Positions 1 to 12,900 are shown, numbered from the stretch's first letter. The stretch: 64,000 nt of DNA from Candidatus Flexicrinis affinis (GCA_016716525.1 JADJWE010000007.1:186001-250000); one strand, 5' to 3'. Notes: generated by a model not told the origin, from the sequence alone. Program-made: numbers and translations.

Positions 1-321
1 TGCGAGTACTGCAAGGCAAATCATGAATTGACGTGCCGCATGCTCGGCATCGATGAGGATGTGCTCGCGCAGGTGGTCGAAGACCTGGGCAACGTGTCGC
101 CGGAACGCGTGCGCGCTATCGTCGAATTCGGGCTGCGCGTCGCTAAAGAGCCTAAATCACTCGTGTTTGATGACTACGAACGACTGCGTCAGTTAGGCAT
201 CTCGAATGACGAGATCATCCAGATCGCACTCGTTGCTGCGCGTGCGACGTTCAATGACCTGCTTGCCGACGCGCTCAAGCTGCAGGTCGAAGAGGAGGTT
301 GTCGAGGCGCTGACGCGCTGA
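1..321 (+). CDS. AhpD-like / peroxidase-related carboxymuconolactone decarboxylase family protein (5' truncated)
   Basis: The reading frame is open from the first base, so the gene begins upstream of the window. The visible part starts with CEYCKANHE, a CxxC followed four residues later by His, which is the redox-active motif of AhpD and of the peroxidase-related branch of the carboxymuconolactone decarboxylase family. The rest (LSPxR-like VSPERVRAIVEFGLRVAKEP, then LRQLGISNDEIIQIALVAA and FNDLLADAL) follows the helical pattern of that family. Such proteins reduce peroxides or act as small thiol reductases in the cytoplasm. The substrate cannot be told from sequence. It ends 41 bases before the hybrid kinase gene. 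Confidence 0.8.
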   Translation, partial: CEYCKANHELTCRMLGIDEDVLAQVVEDLGNVSPERVRAIVEFGLRVAKEPKSLVFDDYERLRQLGISNDEIIQIALVAARATFNDLLADALKLQVEEEVVEALTR

Positions 322-362
322 GTCCGTCCCGCCCCGATCGCGTAGAGTCAAGGAAGGCCGCT

Positions 363-3895
<3,533 letters not shown>

Positions 3896-3899
<4 letters not shown>

Positions 3900-4261
3900 G
3901 CAATGAAGCGGTCCAGCTCGACTCGAATGCGCTGGCGAATCTGCGCGAAATGGTGGGCGGCGACGACGCCATCCTTTCGGAAATCGTCACGACGTTCCTC
4001 TCCGATGCCCCGCGCATGTTGGCTGCGCTGCACAGCGGAATCGACGCCGGCAACCCCGATCAGGTCCGCTTGAACGCCCACAGCTTGAAGGGCAACGCCG
4101 GCGACTTCGGCGCGCTGCACATGGCGAAACTTTGCCTGCAATTGGAGATGATGGGCAAGACCGGCGATCTAAACGGCGCACACAGTTTGGCCGCGCAGAT
4201 CGCCCGCGAATATCAGGGCGTGGCGCAAGCTCTCGAAGACCTGCTCGCGTCGCTGGAGTGA
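3896..4261 (+). CDS. Hpt (histidine phosphotransfer) domain protein
   Basis: A 121-residue single-domain Hpt protein. The phospho-acceptor is His62 in AHSLKGNAGDFG, the standard Hpt box, set in an all-helical sequence. It starts with an ATG that overlaps the stop of the hybrid kinase (ATGA), so the two are probably translationally coupled. It probably carries phosphate from the kinase receivers to a downstream receiver; the REC domain of the next gene, 14 bases on, is the obvious candidate. An upstream in-frame start exists inside the kinase gene, but the 4-base overlap start gives the normal Hpt length. Confidence 0.9.
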
Positions 4262-4275
4262 CCGGAGAGAACGTC

Positions 4276-5664
4276 ATGGAAGAGGTCGCCGGGCGGGTGC
4301 TCGTGGTCGATGACAACCGCACCAACCGTCTGATGCTGTCGGCCAACCTGTCCAAACAGGGCCACGACGTGGCAACGGCTGAAGATGGACGGGTGGCACT
4401 CGAAATGCTGTCCACCGGCGAGTTCGATCTGGTACTGCTCGACATCATGATGCCGGGAATGAACGGCTACCAAGTCCTCGAATCCATGAAAGCCGATGCG
4501 GACTTGCGAAACATCCCGGTGATCGTCATCTCCGCGCTGGACGAGCTCGACGCCGCGGTACGCTGCATCGAGATGGGCGCGGAGGACTTCCTCACGAAAC
4601 CGTTCAATGCCGTGTTTCTCAAGGCGCGCCTCGAGTCGTGCGTGCGCCGGAAAAGGCTTCGAGACTTAGAACAGGCATACCTGCATCAGGAAATGATGCT
4701 TCGCCAAAGCGAGAAGCTGGCCACGCTGGGCCGGTTGAGCGCCGGTATGGCCCACGAACTGAACAATCCTGCTGCGGCCGTGCAAAGCGGGAGCAAGCAA
4801 ATCCGCCAGCAGTTCGAAAAGAACCTTCGGCTTGGCCAGCGTCTCCGTCTGGACGCCGGCACGCTCGGCGGACTGGTCAATGCCGTGATGACGGCGGTCG
4901 CGACTCCGCAAGTGCTGGACTCGCTAACCCGGAGCGACTACGAACAAGAGCTTGCCGACTGGCTCGAGGGAAACGGCATCGAAAACGCATGGGAACTCGC
5001 CCCGGACGTCACGGCGATGGGACTGCGCGTCGCAGATGGCCAGCGCATTCTCGAACAGGTCGGGCCGGACGCGCTTGCCGATACGTTGGCGTGGATGGCC
5101 GGAAGCTACGCGATTCTGTCGGTGTCCAAGGAAGTGCAAGAGGCCGCACAGCGCATGTCCGAACTGGTCAAGGCGCTCAAGACCTACACCTACATGGATC
5201 GCGCGCCAGTACAGAACGTCAACATTCACGAGGGACTCGAAAACACACTGGTGATGATGCGCAGCAGGCTCGGCCACGGCATACAGATCAACCGCGATTA
5301 CGACGAGTCTATTCCGGTTGTCGAGGCATTCAGCAGTGAATTGAATCAGGTGTGGACAAATCTGGTCGACAACGCCGCAGCGGCGATGAACGGTCACGGC
5401 CAACTCTCGATTCGTACTCGCCTGGCGCACGATCGGGTGGTCGTGGAGATTTGCGACACCGGCCCCGGCATTCCGCCCGACATTCAGCCAAAAATCTTCG
5501 ATCCATTCTTTACGACAAAGCCGATCGGCGAAGGGACCGGGCTCGGGCTGAACATCAGCTACAACATCATCGTGCAGAAGCATAAAGGCGAGATTACCGT
5601 GGACTCCGAACCCGGTCGCACGTGCTTTACCGTGTCGATCCCGCTTCGCTTGTCGCAAAGCTGA
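4276..5664 (+). CDS. Response regulator-histidine kinase (REC + HisKA + HATPase)
   Basis: 462 residues. An N-terminal receiver (1-125) has LVVDDN, the acceptor Asp56 in LLDIMMPGMNG and the Lys of LTKPF. A kinase core follows: H-box GMAHELNNPAAAV (His160), an unusually long helical insert (about 175-285), N-box LVDNAAAAM and G-boxes DTGPGIPP, FDPFFTTK and GTGLGLNIS. The HELNNP type of H-box is typical of kinases fused behind receivers that relay a second signal. The start at 4276 has GGAGAG about 7 bases upstream and puts the receiver at the N-terminus; an earlier in-frame start would overlap the Hpt gene. It is the third gene of the phosphorelay and the likely partner of the Hpt protein. The output target is not visible here. 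Confidence 0.9.
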   Translation: MEEVAGRVLVVDDNRTNRLMLSANLSKQGHDVATAEDGRVALEMLSTGEFDLVLLDIMMPGMNGYQVLESMKADADLRNIPVIVISALDELDAAVRCIEMGAEDFLTKPFNAVFLKARLESCVRRKRLRDLEQAYLHQEMMLRQSEKLATLGRLSAGMAHELNNPAAAVQSGSKQIRQQFEKNLRLGQRLRLDAGTLGGLVNAVMTAVATPQVLDSLTRSDYEQELADWLEGNGIENAWELAPDVTAMGLRVADGQRILEQVGPDALADTLAWMAGSYAILSVSKEVQEAAQRMSELVKALKTYTYMDRAPVQNVNIHEGLENTLVMMRSRLGHGIQINRDYDESIPVVEAFSSELNQVWTNLVDNAAAAMNGHGQLSIRTRLAHDRVVVEICDTGPGIPPDIQPKIFDPFFTTKPIGEGTGLGLNISYNIIVQKHKGEITVDSEPGRTCFTVSIPLRLSQS

Positions 5665-5694
5665 CACGCGACCGAACAGGTTGGTCGCACGTGT
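5664..5694 (+). terminator. Possible terminator hairpin after the phosphorelay operon
   Basis: ACACG/CGACC pairs with GGTCG/CACGTGT across a short loop, giving a 10-bp stem with a 2-base bulge that begins at the stop codon of the REC-kinase. No clear T-run follows, so it may be Rho-assisted or only a 3'-end stabiliser. Confidence 0.3.
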
Positions 5695-6232
5695 TGAACG
5701 ATGTGGCCGTGCGGGCCAATTTTGAACTCCCGTGACGCGAATCCGGTCCAAGCGTATGTTCCCGTTCTCAATTAGTGCTTGGATACAGAATCTACTGCTG
5801 GCGCTGGCGCTTCCGCGTAACCGCGACGACCTCGCGGCCCTGATCGAACCAACGGTGCGCGTAGTATGGCCACACCGACTTACCCGGTGAGACGCCATAC
5901 CGGTTGCGCATGTACGACGGCGTCGGAAAAGCGATACGCACAGCGCATCATGCACGGACATCGGCCGTAGGTTCGGCCCTACCCGCTCCCAGCGATTGCC
6001 GACACCGGTCAGCCGTTCGATTCGCGCCACGTCCGCGGGCGGTCTCAGCTAGGAGGTACCGCAACGGAAGGACGATCAGTCCGATCGGCACGACGCCCAA
6101 CAGGCCGACCGTGACGTACGGCGCCGCGCTCAGACCGGGCTGTCTGCGGCGCGCCGGAGCCGGAGCAGCAACAGGAATGCGCGAAATCCGTACATAGAGT
6201 CAACCATCCAACACAGTTGATCGGATTCTTGT
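5695..6232. other. Non-coding stretch, possible decayed membrane-protein gene on the minus strand
   Basis: I see no convincing intact gene here. On the minus strand, around 6200-6030, two adjacent frames read like pieces of one hydrophobic protein: MYGFRAFLLLLRLRR in one frame (from about 6187), then YVTVGLLGVVPIGLIVLPLR in another. That could be a frameshifted remnant of a short membrane protein. The rest has no codon bias, ribosome sites or repeats that I can recognise. Confidence 0.25.
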
Positions 6233-6661
6233 ATGCGCCCAGAACATCGCCAGCAGGCAGTCTTCGCTGCGCTCGGCATTGCCGTGACCACCAGCCTGAT
6301 CGTTTTCGCCACCTCGACCGGACTTGCGCGATTCTTTCCTGCGGCGATACTGCTGTTCAGTGGCTGTGCAGCGGCGCTGCTGCTTGCGCCGCGCGCCGAC
6401 GAAGGACTACCGCCGCATCCGCCCGCACCGAATAGCCCGCCTGGTGAACCTACCGTACCTGAATCTGGGGCATGGACGCCGCGCGAGATCGAGATACTCG
6501 AGCTGATCGCCCAGGGCTGTTCCAACACCGAGATCGCCGCCGAACTAGTGATCAGCCACAGCACCGTCAAGACACACATCAACAATCTCTATCGCAAACT
6601 CGCCGTCCGCAGCCGGGTGCAAGCCCTCTCCCGTGCCCGTGCGCTTCAACTGGTATCGTGA
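6233..6661 (+). CDS. Membrane-tethered LuxR-type DNA-binding protein
   Basis: 142 residues. Two hydrophobic segments (about 10-28 and 33-52) are followed by a Pro-rich linker and a C-terminal LuxR/FixJ helix-turn-helix (about 79-142): TPREIEILELIAQG, then SNTEIAAELVISHSTVKTH and NNLYRKLAVRSR. There is no receiver, PAS or NB-ARC domain, so this is a bare HTH attached to a two-helix membrane anchor. It probably acts as a transcription factor held at the membrane, with the helices as sensor or partner-binding part; that is inference. A small two-helix membrane protein starts 7 bases after its stop and may be its partner. The ribosome site is poor. Confidence 0.8.
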   Translation: MRPEHRQQAVFAALGIAVTTSLIVFATSTGLARFFPAAILLFSGCAAALLLAPRADEGLPPHPPAPNSPPGEPTVPESGAWTPREIEILELIAQGCSNTEIAAELVISHSTVKTHINNLYRKLAVRSRVQALSRARALQLVS

Positions 6662-6668
6662 GGGCACC

Positions 6669-6890
6669 ATGAACTCGAAAGATCGCCTCATTGGAGTGAC
6701 TGTTGTGTGGGCTGTATTCGGCCTATTTGCCGGCATCATTTGCCATCAGAACGGTGTGCAGGTCGAGGACATCCTTCTGACTGCGCTGTTGGCGGTCGTT
6801 GTGCTGCTGGCGACGGCTGAACTCGCCGGGGAGAACATCGTCACGAGGCTTCGCGCAATCTCCACCTATTTTCCACCCTTTGACCGATAG
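6669..6890 (+). CDS. Small membrane protein, two predicted helices, unknown function
   Basis: 73 residues beginning MNSKDRLIGVTVVW. It has two hydrophobic stretches (about 8-25 and 31-48, the second LLTALLAVVVLLATAEL) and a short charged tail. I recognise no family. It follows the membrane LuxR gene by 7 bases on the same strand, so it is probably co-expressed and could modulate it. The ATG at 6669 was chosen because an earlier alternative start lies inside the LuxR gene and adds no conserved sequence. Confidence 0.55.
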   Translation: MNSKDRLIGVTVVWAVFGLFAGIICHQNGVQVEDILLTALLAVVVLLATAELAGENIVTRLRAISTYFPPFDR

Positions 6891-6952
6891 GACGCGCCGC
6901 CGATCCCCTGTAGCGTGAACGTCACGTTCAATGAGCTACTGGAGGTCACACC

Positions 6953-7900
6953 ATGCGTTTCTTTCGCATCGTCCTGCTCGTCGCTCTACTCTTTAGTGGG
7001 GCGGCAATCCAGGCGCAGGACATCACCGAATTTGAAGAACCGCCGCCCATGCCGGGGCAGTTGATCGACGTTGGCGGCTATCGTCTTCATATCACATGTA
7101 TGGGCGAGGGCAGTCCGACCGTCATTCTCGAACCGGGATTCGCCCGTTTTTCGTTCAACATGCGGGCGCTGCAAGAAGCGCTCACAGCCGAGACTCGCGT
7201 ATGCGCCTACGACCATGCCGGGTTCGACTGGAGCGACCCCGCCCCGGCGGATACCCCCCGCACGACCCAGCAGTTGAGCGACGAGTTATTCGCCCTGCTG
7301 TCTGGCACGGAGATGGACGAGGCGTATATTCTGATAGCGCAATCGCTCGGCGGCTTCATCACCCGTTTGTTCGCCGCGCAGCACGCCGATCTCGTCGCCG
7401 GAGTGATCCTGCTCGACGCCACGCCGCCGGAATTTCTGCTCAGCGGTATCACCGCAGGACAGGATCAAGGACTGGAAGCACTTTTGCGGTCCACGCTGGC
7501 GATTGCTCAGGCGAATGCCTGGACGCCGCAGAATCTGTTCCCGGTGCTGTCTCTGACCAGCGACATCGCGCCAGACCTGCGGCGGGGGTTCATCGCGCTG
7601 GCGGTCAACCCGATCTATATCGAGACGGCGCTTGCAGAATGGGGCAGCCGACTGGCAAATGCTCAGAGCGTCATCGACGCGGGTGAATTGGGGGACGTAC
7701 CCCTGCACGTGTTGGTGGCTGGCGAAAGGCTGGCGCTCGCCAGCGACGCGGACAGCGCATGGGTGCGCGGTCAGGCGGCTCAAGCGGCACTTTCTACGCG
7801 CAGTGAGCTGGCGTTCGTCGTCGGGGGCGGTCATGAGTACTATATCGACCGTACCGACGCCGTACTGGGCACACTGCGTAACCTGTTGATGGGACGCTGA
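6953..7900 (+). CDS. Secreted alpha/beta hydrolase
   Basis: 315 residues with a clear signal peptide (1-21, hydrophobic core IVLLVALLFSGAA, cleavage likely after IQA). The mature part is an alpha/beta-hydrolase: oxyanion region EPGFARFSF, nucleophile elbow AQSLGGF with Ser131, a candidate Asp155 in LLDATPPE, and a C-terminal His in GGGHEYYIDR followed by a helix. The elbow has Ala where most members have Gly or His, which is tolerated. It probably hydrolyses an ester or amide outside the membrane; the substrate is unknown. A strong CTGGAGG site lies 10 bases before the ATG. Confidence 0.85.
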   Translation: MRFFRIVLLVALLFSGAAIQAQDITEFEEPPPMPGQLIDVGGYRLHITCMGEGSPTVILEPGFARFSFNMRALQEALTAETRVCAYDHAGFDWSDPAPADTPRTTQQLSDELFALLSGTEMDEAYILIAQSLGGFITRLFAAQHADLVAGVILLDATPPEFLLSGITAGQDQGLEALLRSTLAIAQANAWTPQNLFPVLSLTSDIAPDLRRGFIALAVNPIYIETALAEWGSRLANAQSVIDAGELGDVPLHVLVAGERLALASDADSAWVRGQAAQAALSTRSELAFVVGGGHEYYIDRTDAVLGTLRNLLMGR

Positions 7901-8012
7901 CCCAATATACACTGGGGGTGCACAAGTAAAGTCGTACGTCGTCACTGCGGCAGGGCGGCGCGCCCTCCGAGTAAGAACGTGATGCCATCATCTGCACATG
8001 CACTAAATGACA

Positions 8013-8043
8013 TCGGGCCGGTCACGCGATGTGGCCGGCCCGA
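8013..8043. repeat. Long inverted repeat (13-bp stem, 5-base loop)
   Basis: TCGGGCCGG and CCGGCCCGA pair perfectly, and the inner TCAC/GTGG extends the stem to 13 bp (one G-T wobble on one strand) around the loop GCGAT. No T-run follows on either strand, so it is not a classical terminator. It lies at the edge of the decayed gene described next and may mark a rearrangement point or be a repeated extragenic palindrome. Confidence 0.6.
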
Positions 8044-8173
8044 GCAGTACGGCGTGGGATTAGTCGACCTCGTTGGCCGCATCCTCCGCGGCGAGCGTGT
8101 CCCTCCGGCGGTCTATATCGAGCACCACCTTGTCGACGCGTCCAACATCGACGTGCTGCACCCGGAACCGTAA
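8039..8173 (+). pseudogene. 3' remnant of a LacI / periplasmic sugar-binding protein gene
   Basis: The frame ending at the TAA at 8171 reads PEQYGVGLVDLVGRILRGER, then VPPAVYIEHHLVDASNIDVLHPEP. This closely matches the end of ribose-type binding proteins and LacI regulators, where a helix ending in LRGE is followed by VPPAVY and a strand with an acidic and an aromatic-Pro end. The upstream sequence does not continue that fold and there is no start, so only the last ~45 codons survive. It shows that a sugar-uptake or sugar-regulator gene once preceded the sulfatase. Confidence 0.55.
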
Positions 8174-8198
8174 ATCCGCCGCAAGGAGCAGGGGACCG

Positions 8199-9626
8199 AT
8201 GCCCAACCATAAGCCGAACATCGTGTGGATCTACTGTGACGAGCTGCGCACCGATGCCCTCGAGTGCTATGGCAATCGATACGGCCGGATGCACACGCCG
8301 AACATAGACTCGATCGCGTCACGCGGCGTCCTGTTCGAAAACAGCTTCGTCAACTCGCCCGTGTGCGTGTCGTCCCGGACGAGCACACTGACCGGCCTCT
8401 ACCCCGAGGACACCGGCGTTTACAACAACGAGGCCGCCAAGGCGGAGTATCGTCTCCCGCAGAACCACGAGACATTCCCGGAAGTATTCGCCCGTCACGG
8501 ATACACGACCGCCAACTTCGGCAAGGTCCATCTCCCGCCCGGCCTGAATGCGTGGATGCACAGCGATGAAGACGGCGGGGAGATGCAGCCATTCTATGAG
8601 GGCGTTTCGCGCGAGGAACTGGACATCATCCACGTCCCGAACTTCCCTTATATCGTCATCGGCGGGCGCTACCCGGGCGATCGTCCGTATCCCGCCGATC
8701 CGGTGACCCGAAACGCGATACGGTGGCTACGGACCGCGCCTGAGCCGTTCTTCATGCGGCTATCCTACTTGCAGCCGCACACGCCTGTGTTACCGCCACC
8801 CCCGTTCGATCGGTTCTATGACTCGCTCGATTTCCCCGATGCGCTGACGAACGCCCAGCCGGTGAGCAAGTTCGAGGCGCGCTTTCGCGAAATCGTCGGC
8901 ACTGACAAACTCACCCCCGAACAGATTCGTCGCATTCATGTCGAGTATTACGGATTGGTCGCTTGGCTCGACGCGCAGATCGGCCAATTTCTCTCCGCAT
9001 TACGCGAAGCGAAGCGCCTCGACAACACGATTATCGTCTTCGAGTCCGACCACGGCACCTCGCTGGGGGAAGGCGGTCGGCTGCAGAAACTCACCTTTGC
9101 GCCCGAGGTGCTGCGCGTGCCGCGCATCATCGCATGGCCCGGTGTGATTCCCGCCGGGCAGCGCCGCGCCGATATCGCCGAAGGCGTGGACCTTGCCCGA
9201 ACCCTGCTGTCGTTTGCGGATATCCCGGCGCCCGACCATCTGCGAGGGCGAAGCCTGTTCACGGATCCCGCGCCAGAAGCGGTTCATGCAACGGTGGGAT
9301 ATGGTTACACAAGCAGTCGCACGTTCCCGAGCTCGGCTCAGGGTACGCTGGACTACGAACACGGTTGGCCCCGCCGGACATGCATCCGGACACGGCGCTT
9401 CCGGTTCGAGATCAACACGCGGATCAATGGTGAGGCACCGCCATCTGAGCAGGAGGACGCGGTGCTGGTCGATCTCGTGATCGACCCGGACGAGACCGTA
9501 AACCTGGCCGACGATCCGCGCTACAGCGAGGTCCGGCAGACACTGCGTTCACTCTTGGACGTGCGGACACAAGAGAGTTACACACCGCCCGAGCATCTCA
9601 CGACCGGTCGCTACGAGATGAAGTGA
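8199..9626 (+). CDS. Sulfatase (formylglycine-dependent, arylsulfatase family)
   Basis: 475 residues. The signature Cys56 in CVSSRTSTLTGLYP is the CxSxR motif whose Cys is converted to formylglycine. Metal and substrate residues are visible: Asp14 near the N-terminus (IYCDELRTD), Arg60, Lys109-His111 in FGKVH, His194 in LQPHTP, and Asp284-His285 in SDHGTSLGE. There is no signal peptide, so it is probably cytoplasmic, as in choline-sulfatase-like and some sugar-sulfate enzymes. The ATG at 8199 follows AAGGAG at the right spacing; longer in-frame starts run into the decayed binding-protein gene. No maturation enzyme lies nearby. The sulfated substrate is unknown. Confidence 0.9.
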   Translation: MPNHKPNIVWIYCDELRTDALECYGNRYGRMHTPNIDSIASRGVLFENSFVNSPVCVSSRTSTLTGLYPEDTGVYNNEAAKAEYRLPQNHETFPEVFARHGYTTANFGKVHLPPGLNAWMHSDEDGGEMQPFYEGVSREELDIIHVPNFPYIVIGGRYPGDRPYPADPVTRNAIRWLRTAPEPFFMRLSYLQPHTPVLPPPPFDRFYDSLDFPDALTNAQPVSKFEARFREIVGTDKLTPEQIRRIHVEYYGLVAWLDAQIGQFLSALREAKRLDNTIIVFESDHGTSLGEGGRLQKLTFAPEVLRVPRIIAWPGVIPAGQRRADIAEGVDLARTLLSFADIPAPDHLRGRSLFTDPAPEAVHATVGYGYTSSRTFPSSAQGTLDYEHGWPRRTCIRTRRFRFEINTRINGEAPPSEQEDAVLVDLVIDPDETVNLADDPRYSEVRQTLRSLLDVRTQESYTPPEHLTTGRYEMK

Positions 9627-9985
9627 TGCGCGCTCGGGTCGGCCCGTGATAATACGGTTCGATTTTGCAGAAATTGCGGTCGCCGGCGCGATCGCGCTGC
9701 GAGACGCCATGTCGGAAGAAGATGGCGTTCAGTCCGCCGTGGACGTCATTCGAGATGAGCTTTCCCAACGTCGCACAATGCGCTGAGGATCGGGGCCTGG
9801 CATCGATGCCATTTCATCTCATGCGAGGTGAACATCGTGCCGGAAGACGCGAATGGACACCCGAGCGGCGCATTTCGTCGCGCAGTCGATTATCGGCAGC
9901 GGAAACAGGAGCGAGGGATACGCAGTACACGCCGTCGGAAAAGAATGCTAACGCGGCATATACCGCCGACATCGCAAGCCGTGCG
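9627..9985. other. Intergenic region between convergent genes
   Basis: This 359-base gap lies between the sulfatase (plus) and the giant gene (minus). It holds a short C-terminal gene remnant (9646-9786) and otherwise nothing I can assign. A basic, Arg-rich open stretch after 9840 has no family resemblance and I do not treat it as a gene. I saw no clear terminator hairpin. Confidence 0.5.
9646..9786 (+). pseudogene. Possible 3' remnant of a UDP-glycosyltransferase gene
   Basis: An open frame with a GTG at 9646 and stop at 9784 encodes 46 residues, including AIALRDAMSEEDGVQSAVDV and IRDELSQRR. The pattern (Arg, helix, E-DGV, AV, a final amphipathic helix) resembles the extreme C-terminus of MGT/GT28-type glycosyltransferases, which end with an AEDGVARAVELIE-like helix. 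No N-terminal or donor-binding part precedes it. The resemblance is by eye over about 30 residues, so this is tentative; it could also be a genuine small protein. Confidence 0.35.
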
Positions 9986-12900
9986 CTACCCGTTCTCGCC
10001 TGCTAGACGTGCGATCTGCAGCAGGGAGTGGCGGAAGACGGCTTGCATCTCAGGCGCGAGCGCGCTCTCCTCGATCTGGGCGATACGCTCGACATCATGA
10101 ATCGCACGAATGATGCTGACGGGGATCTCGAGATTGCCTTCGGCGAATGAACTCAGGTATTCGACCGCACTGATCAGAAATCCGCGCATTTCATCGTCGC
10201 TGCGCGCCGTACGGAAGTATGCCGCGAGGCTTGGCGACAACATGGCACCGCGAGCGGCGGGGGGCGGCGCGCTGATCGACCGGTTGGCAGTGGCGGCGTA
10301 AAGGGCGGTACCGAGCTCCGAGAAGCTCTGGACCCGCTGATAGATCGACTTCTCGATCATCGACCAGATGTTGGTTCGCCATGTGTGAATTTGCTCAGGG
10401 ATCGCGAGAAGTCGGGCAACGTCCGACCGCCAGTCGTCGGCGATAGTCCCGCTGACGTCCTGTACCATGGCGTCGAGGCGGGTGTTGAACAGATCGCGCT
10501 GCAGCAGGACCGCCAGATCCGGCCGCAGCGTGGGCAGAAGATCGGGTACGAACACTCCGTTGTCGAAGAAGTGGGTGACATTGACCCCATGGCGGCGCAC
10601 CAGCTCTTGCTGGAACAGCGGCAAATAGCGCCGCATCGCCTCTTCATCCTCGCGCAGAGCGACAAGAGCCGAGTTGCCGGCGGGCAAGGCCGTTTCGACG
10701 GCGCGTACGAATGCCCCTTCTCGCTCCTGATAGATCCGCAGCGTGTTGAGAATCTCGTACACCGGCAGATGCGGCAGCAGGCGGTCGACGATGACGAGCT
10801 CACGTTCTGCCTCACGGAGTGATTTCTGGCTGAAACGCTCAAGCGCGCGGAACAGGCCGGTCGTGAGTTGGTTGACGCCGAGGATGGTCGTCTGTGCCTG
10901 GTTATGGGCGATGGCGCGCAGGAGGCTGCCCTGCTTCGACAGCGGGATGATCTCGGCGATGTTCGTCAAGATACGCTGACCGCGCTGGGCGCCGCTTCCC
11001 AGCGTCCGCCGGCTGCTCGGGCGATCGCGAAGCTGCGGAATCGAGCGCCCGATGAAATACGAGACGATGTGCAAACCGACCACGTCCTCTTCACGCCCAT
11101 AGAGGATGTGACGGAAGCTGTCCGTGAGCTCGTCGAGGAAACCGGCGTACAGCGCGTCGCTGTTGCCGACTGTCAGCCGCTCAAGTTCTTGCGCGCTTCG
11201 GCTGCGGGCAATCAGGCGGCTTTCGCCGGACATTTCTGCAGCGCGAAGCAGATCGTCGCGGTGGACGGCCTGCGCCTCACGCACATGGAAGAGCAGGCTC
11301 ACCAGATCGCGAACAGGCAGGGCCCGCAACTGCTCGGACACGTTGCTCTGGAAGGTACGCAGTTCGCCGCCCAGGAAGACGCCTTGCAGCGGCGTGACAG
11401 CATAAGAGGTGCTGCGGCGCGCCGCGCCGATCAGGCAGGCGTCGAACCGGGCCCGGGCATCGGCCGAGTCGCGAAAGGCTTTGGCACCAGCTACCTGCGA
11501 ATAGTAGCCGCCTTGACGTTGCATCGGTTCGCCGCTGCCCATTTTGACTCGTACCACCTCGGCGCTGCCGTGTTCTACGAGCCATGACTGAATATCGTGC
11601 TTTGCATGTTGAAACAGGTAGGCGCTGTTGGCTTGGCTGACCTGCTGACTGAGGTCCGAGCCCGCGATGAACACTTCCGCGATGATCTCGGCAAAGCGCC
11701 CCCGGGCCGAGCCGGTCGTCTGTCGGCTTTGCGCTGCGTAATCCCAGACGCGATCAAGGTAGTCGCGGATGCCCTGTACCGACTTGAGGTCTTCGAACAG
11801 CGGGATCAGCCAGATCGAAGGCAAGTCGCAGCCGGGGTGCTCGCGATGCGCCTGTTCGAGTTGTTTACGCATCTTGCGATCGAGGGCAATCAACGCTTCG
11901 GGGTCAGTCGAGAGGCTGATTTGCAGCGCCAGCGTCATTCCGGGATTGTTGTGCTTGCCCGCGATCGAGTTGAGTTCGTGCAGGTTATGCACGGTCGTGT
12001 CGATGGCGAACTGATCGCGCGCAGTGATCATCGACTGCTGAATGCGCGGCGTGATGACGGCGCGTTGGAGGACGTCTTGAAAACTGACGACCTCACGCAG
12101 TAAGGGATCCGCGTCTCGCTGCGCCCGGATCGCCGGGATCAGTGAATGCAGCTCCTTGCGCAGCTGCCGGTTGAGTGCGAAGTAGTCGTCGAGGGAATCG
12201 CGCCGCTGCTGGCGCAGTTCGAGCATCTTCTGCTCGTAGCGATCATTGTGCTCGAAGCGAACCCGGGCCGGGTCGCGGCGCAGACGGAAGCGGGTCGCCC
12301 ACTGGGCGACGCGGGACGACTCGACCGAGTAGGGCAGAATGCCCCGGTAACGCCGCTCGAGCTGATTGGTAAGGTCGGTAATCGCGTTGAGGATGCGGAC
12401 GAAGCGCTGATTGCGCTGCTCCAACCGGTTCAACTTGTCCACCAGCTCAGGGCTCACGGCAATCGTCGGGTCGGCCTGGCGCAGCAGCGACAGGATACGC
12501 GCCATCCGCTGCACATTTGCCATGACGAGCATGGCCAGCAGTTGGTGTCCCTGTCCGGATGGGCGACTGCTGCCGTCCCAGTCGCTCCAGAACGACAGGA
12601 AAGGCTGCAGATGTGAATCCGTGAACAAGCCGGCATACTGCTCGGCGGACCCCAGCGCGGCCAGATCGAGCAGGATTTCATCGGCTTCCAAGCGCGACGT
12701 GATCGTGACGTTCAAGCCCAGATATTCGTGCAGCAGATCGCGGCGCGCAGTGGCAATCTGGCGCTGTGTCACCGGCGCGCCTGCGATCAGAGAGGAAATG
12801 ATGGAGTCAAACGCCATCTCCGCCTGCAGCGAGTAGACCTGCGTTGGGTGGACGGTGCGATCGTATGACCGGCTCCTGAAACGATTTTGGCGTCGACTCA

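Larger units (their letters stand above)
7901..8198. other. Intergenic region with a large hairpin and a gene remnant
   Basis: This 298-base gap contains no intact gene. It holds the hairpin at 8013-8043, the 3' end of a lost binding-protein gene at 8039-8173, and the AAGGAG ribosome site of the sulfatase at about 8183-8188. Confidence 0.6.

Noticed and set aside
5904..6197. 97-codon plus-strand open frame upstream of the LuxR gene
   Set aside because: Arg/Thr-rich, no ribosome site, no family; composition fits non-coding GC-rich DNA.
9828..10100. 90-codon plus-strand open frame overlapping the giant gene's 3' end
   Set aside because: Very basic random-looking product that overlaps the conserved C-terminus of the giant protein on the other strand.
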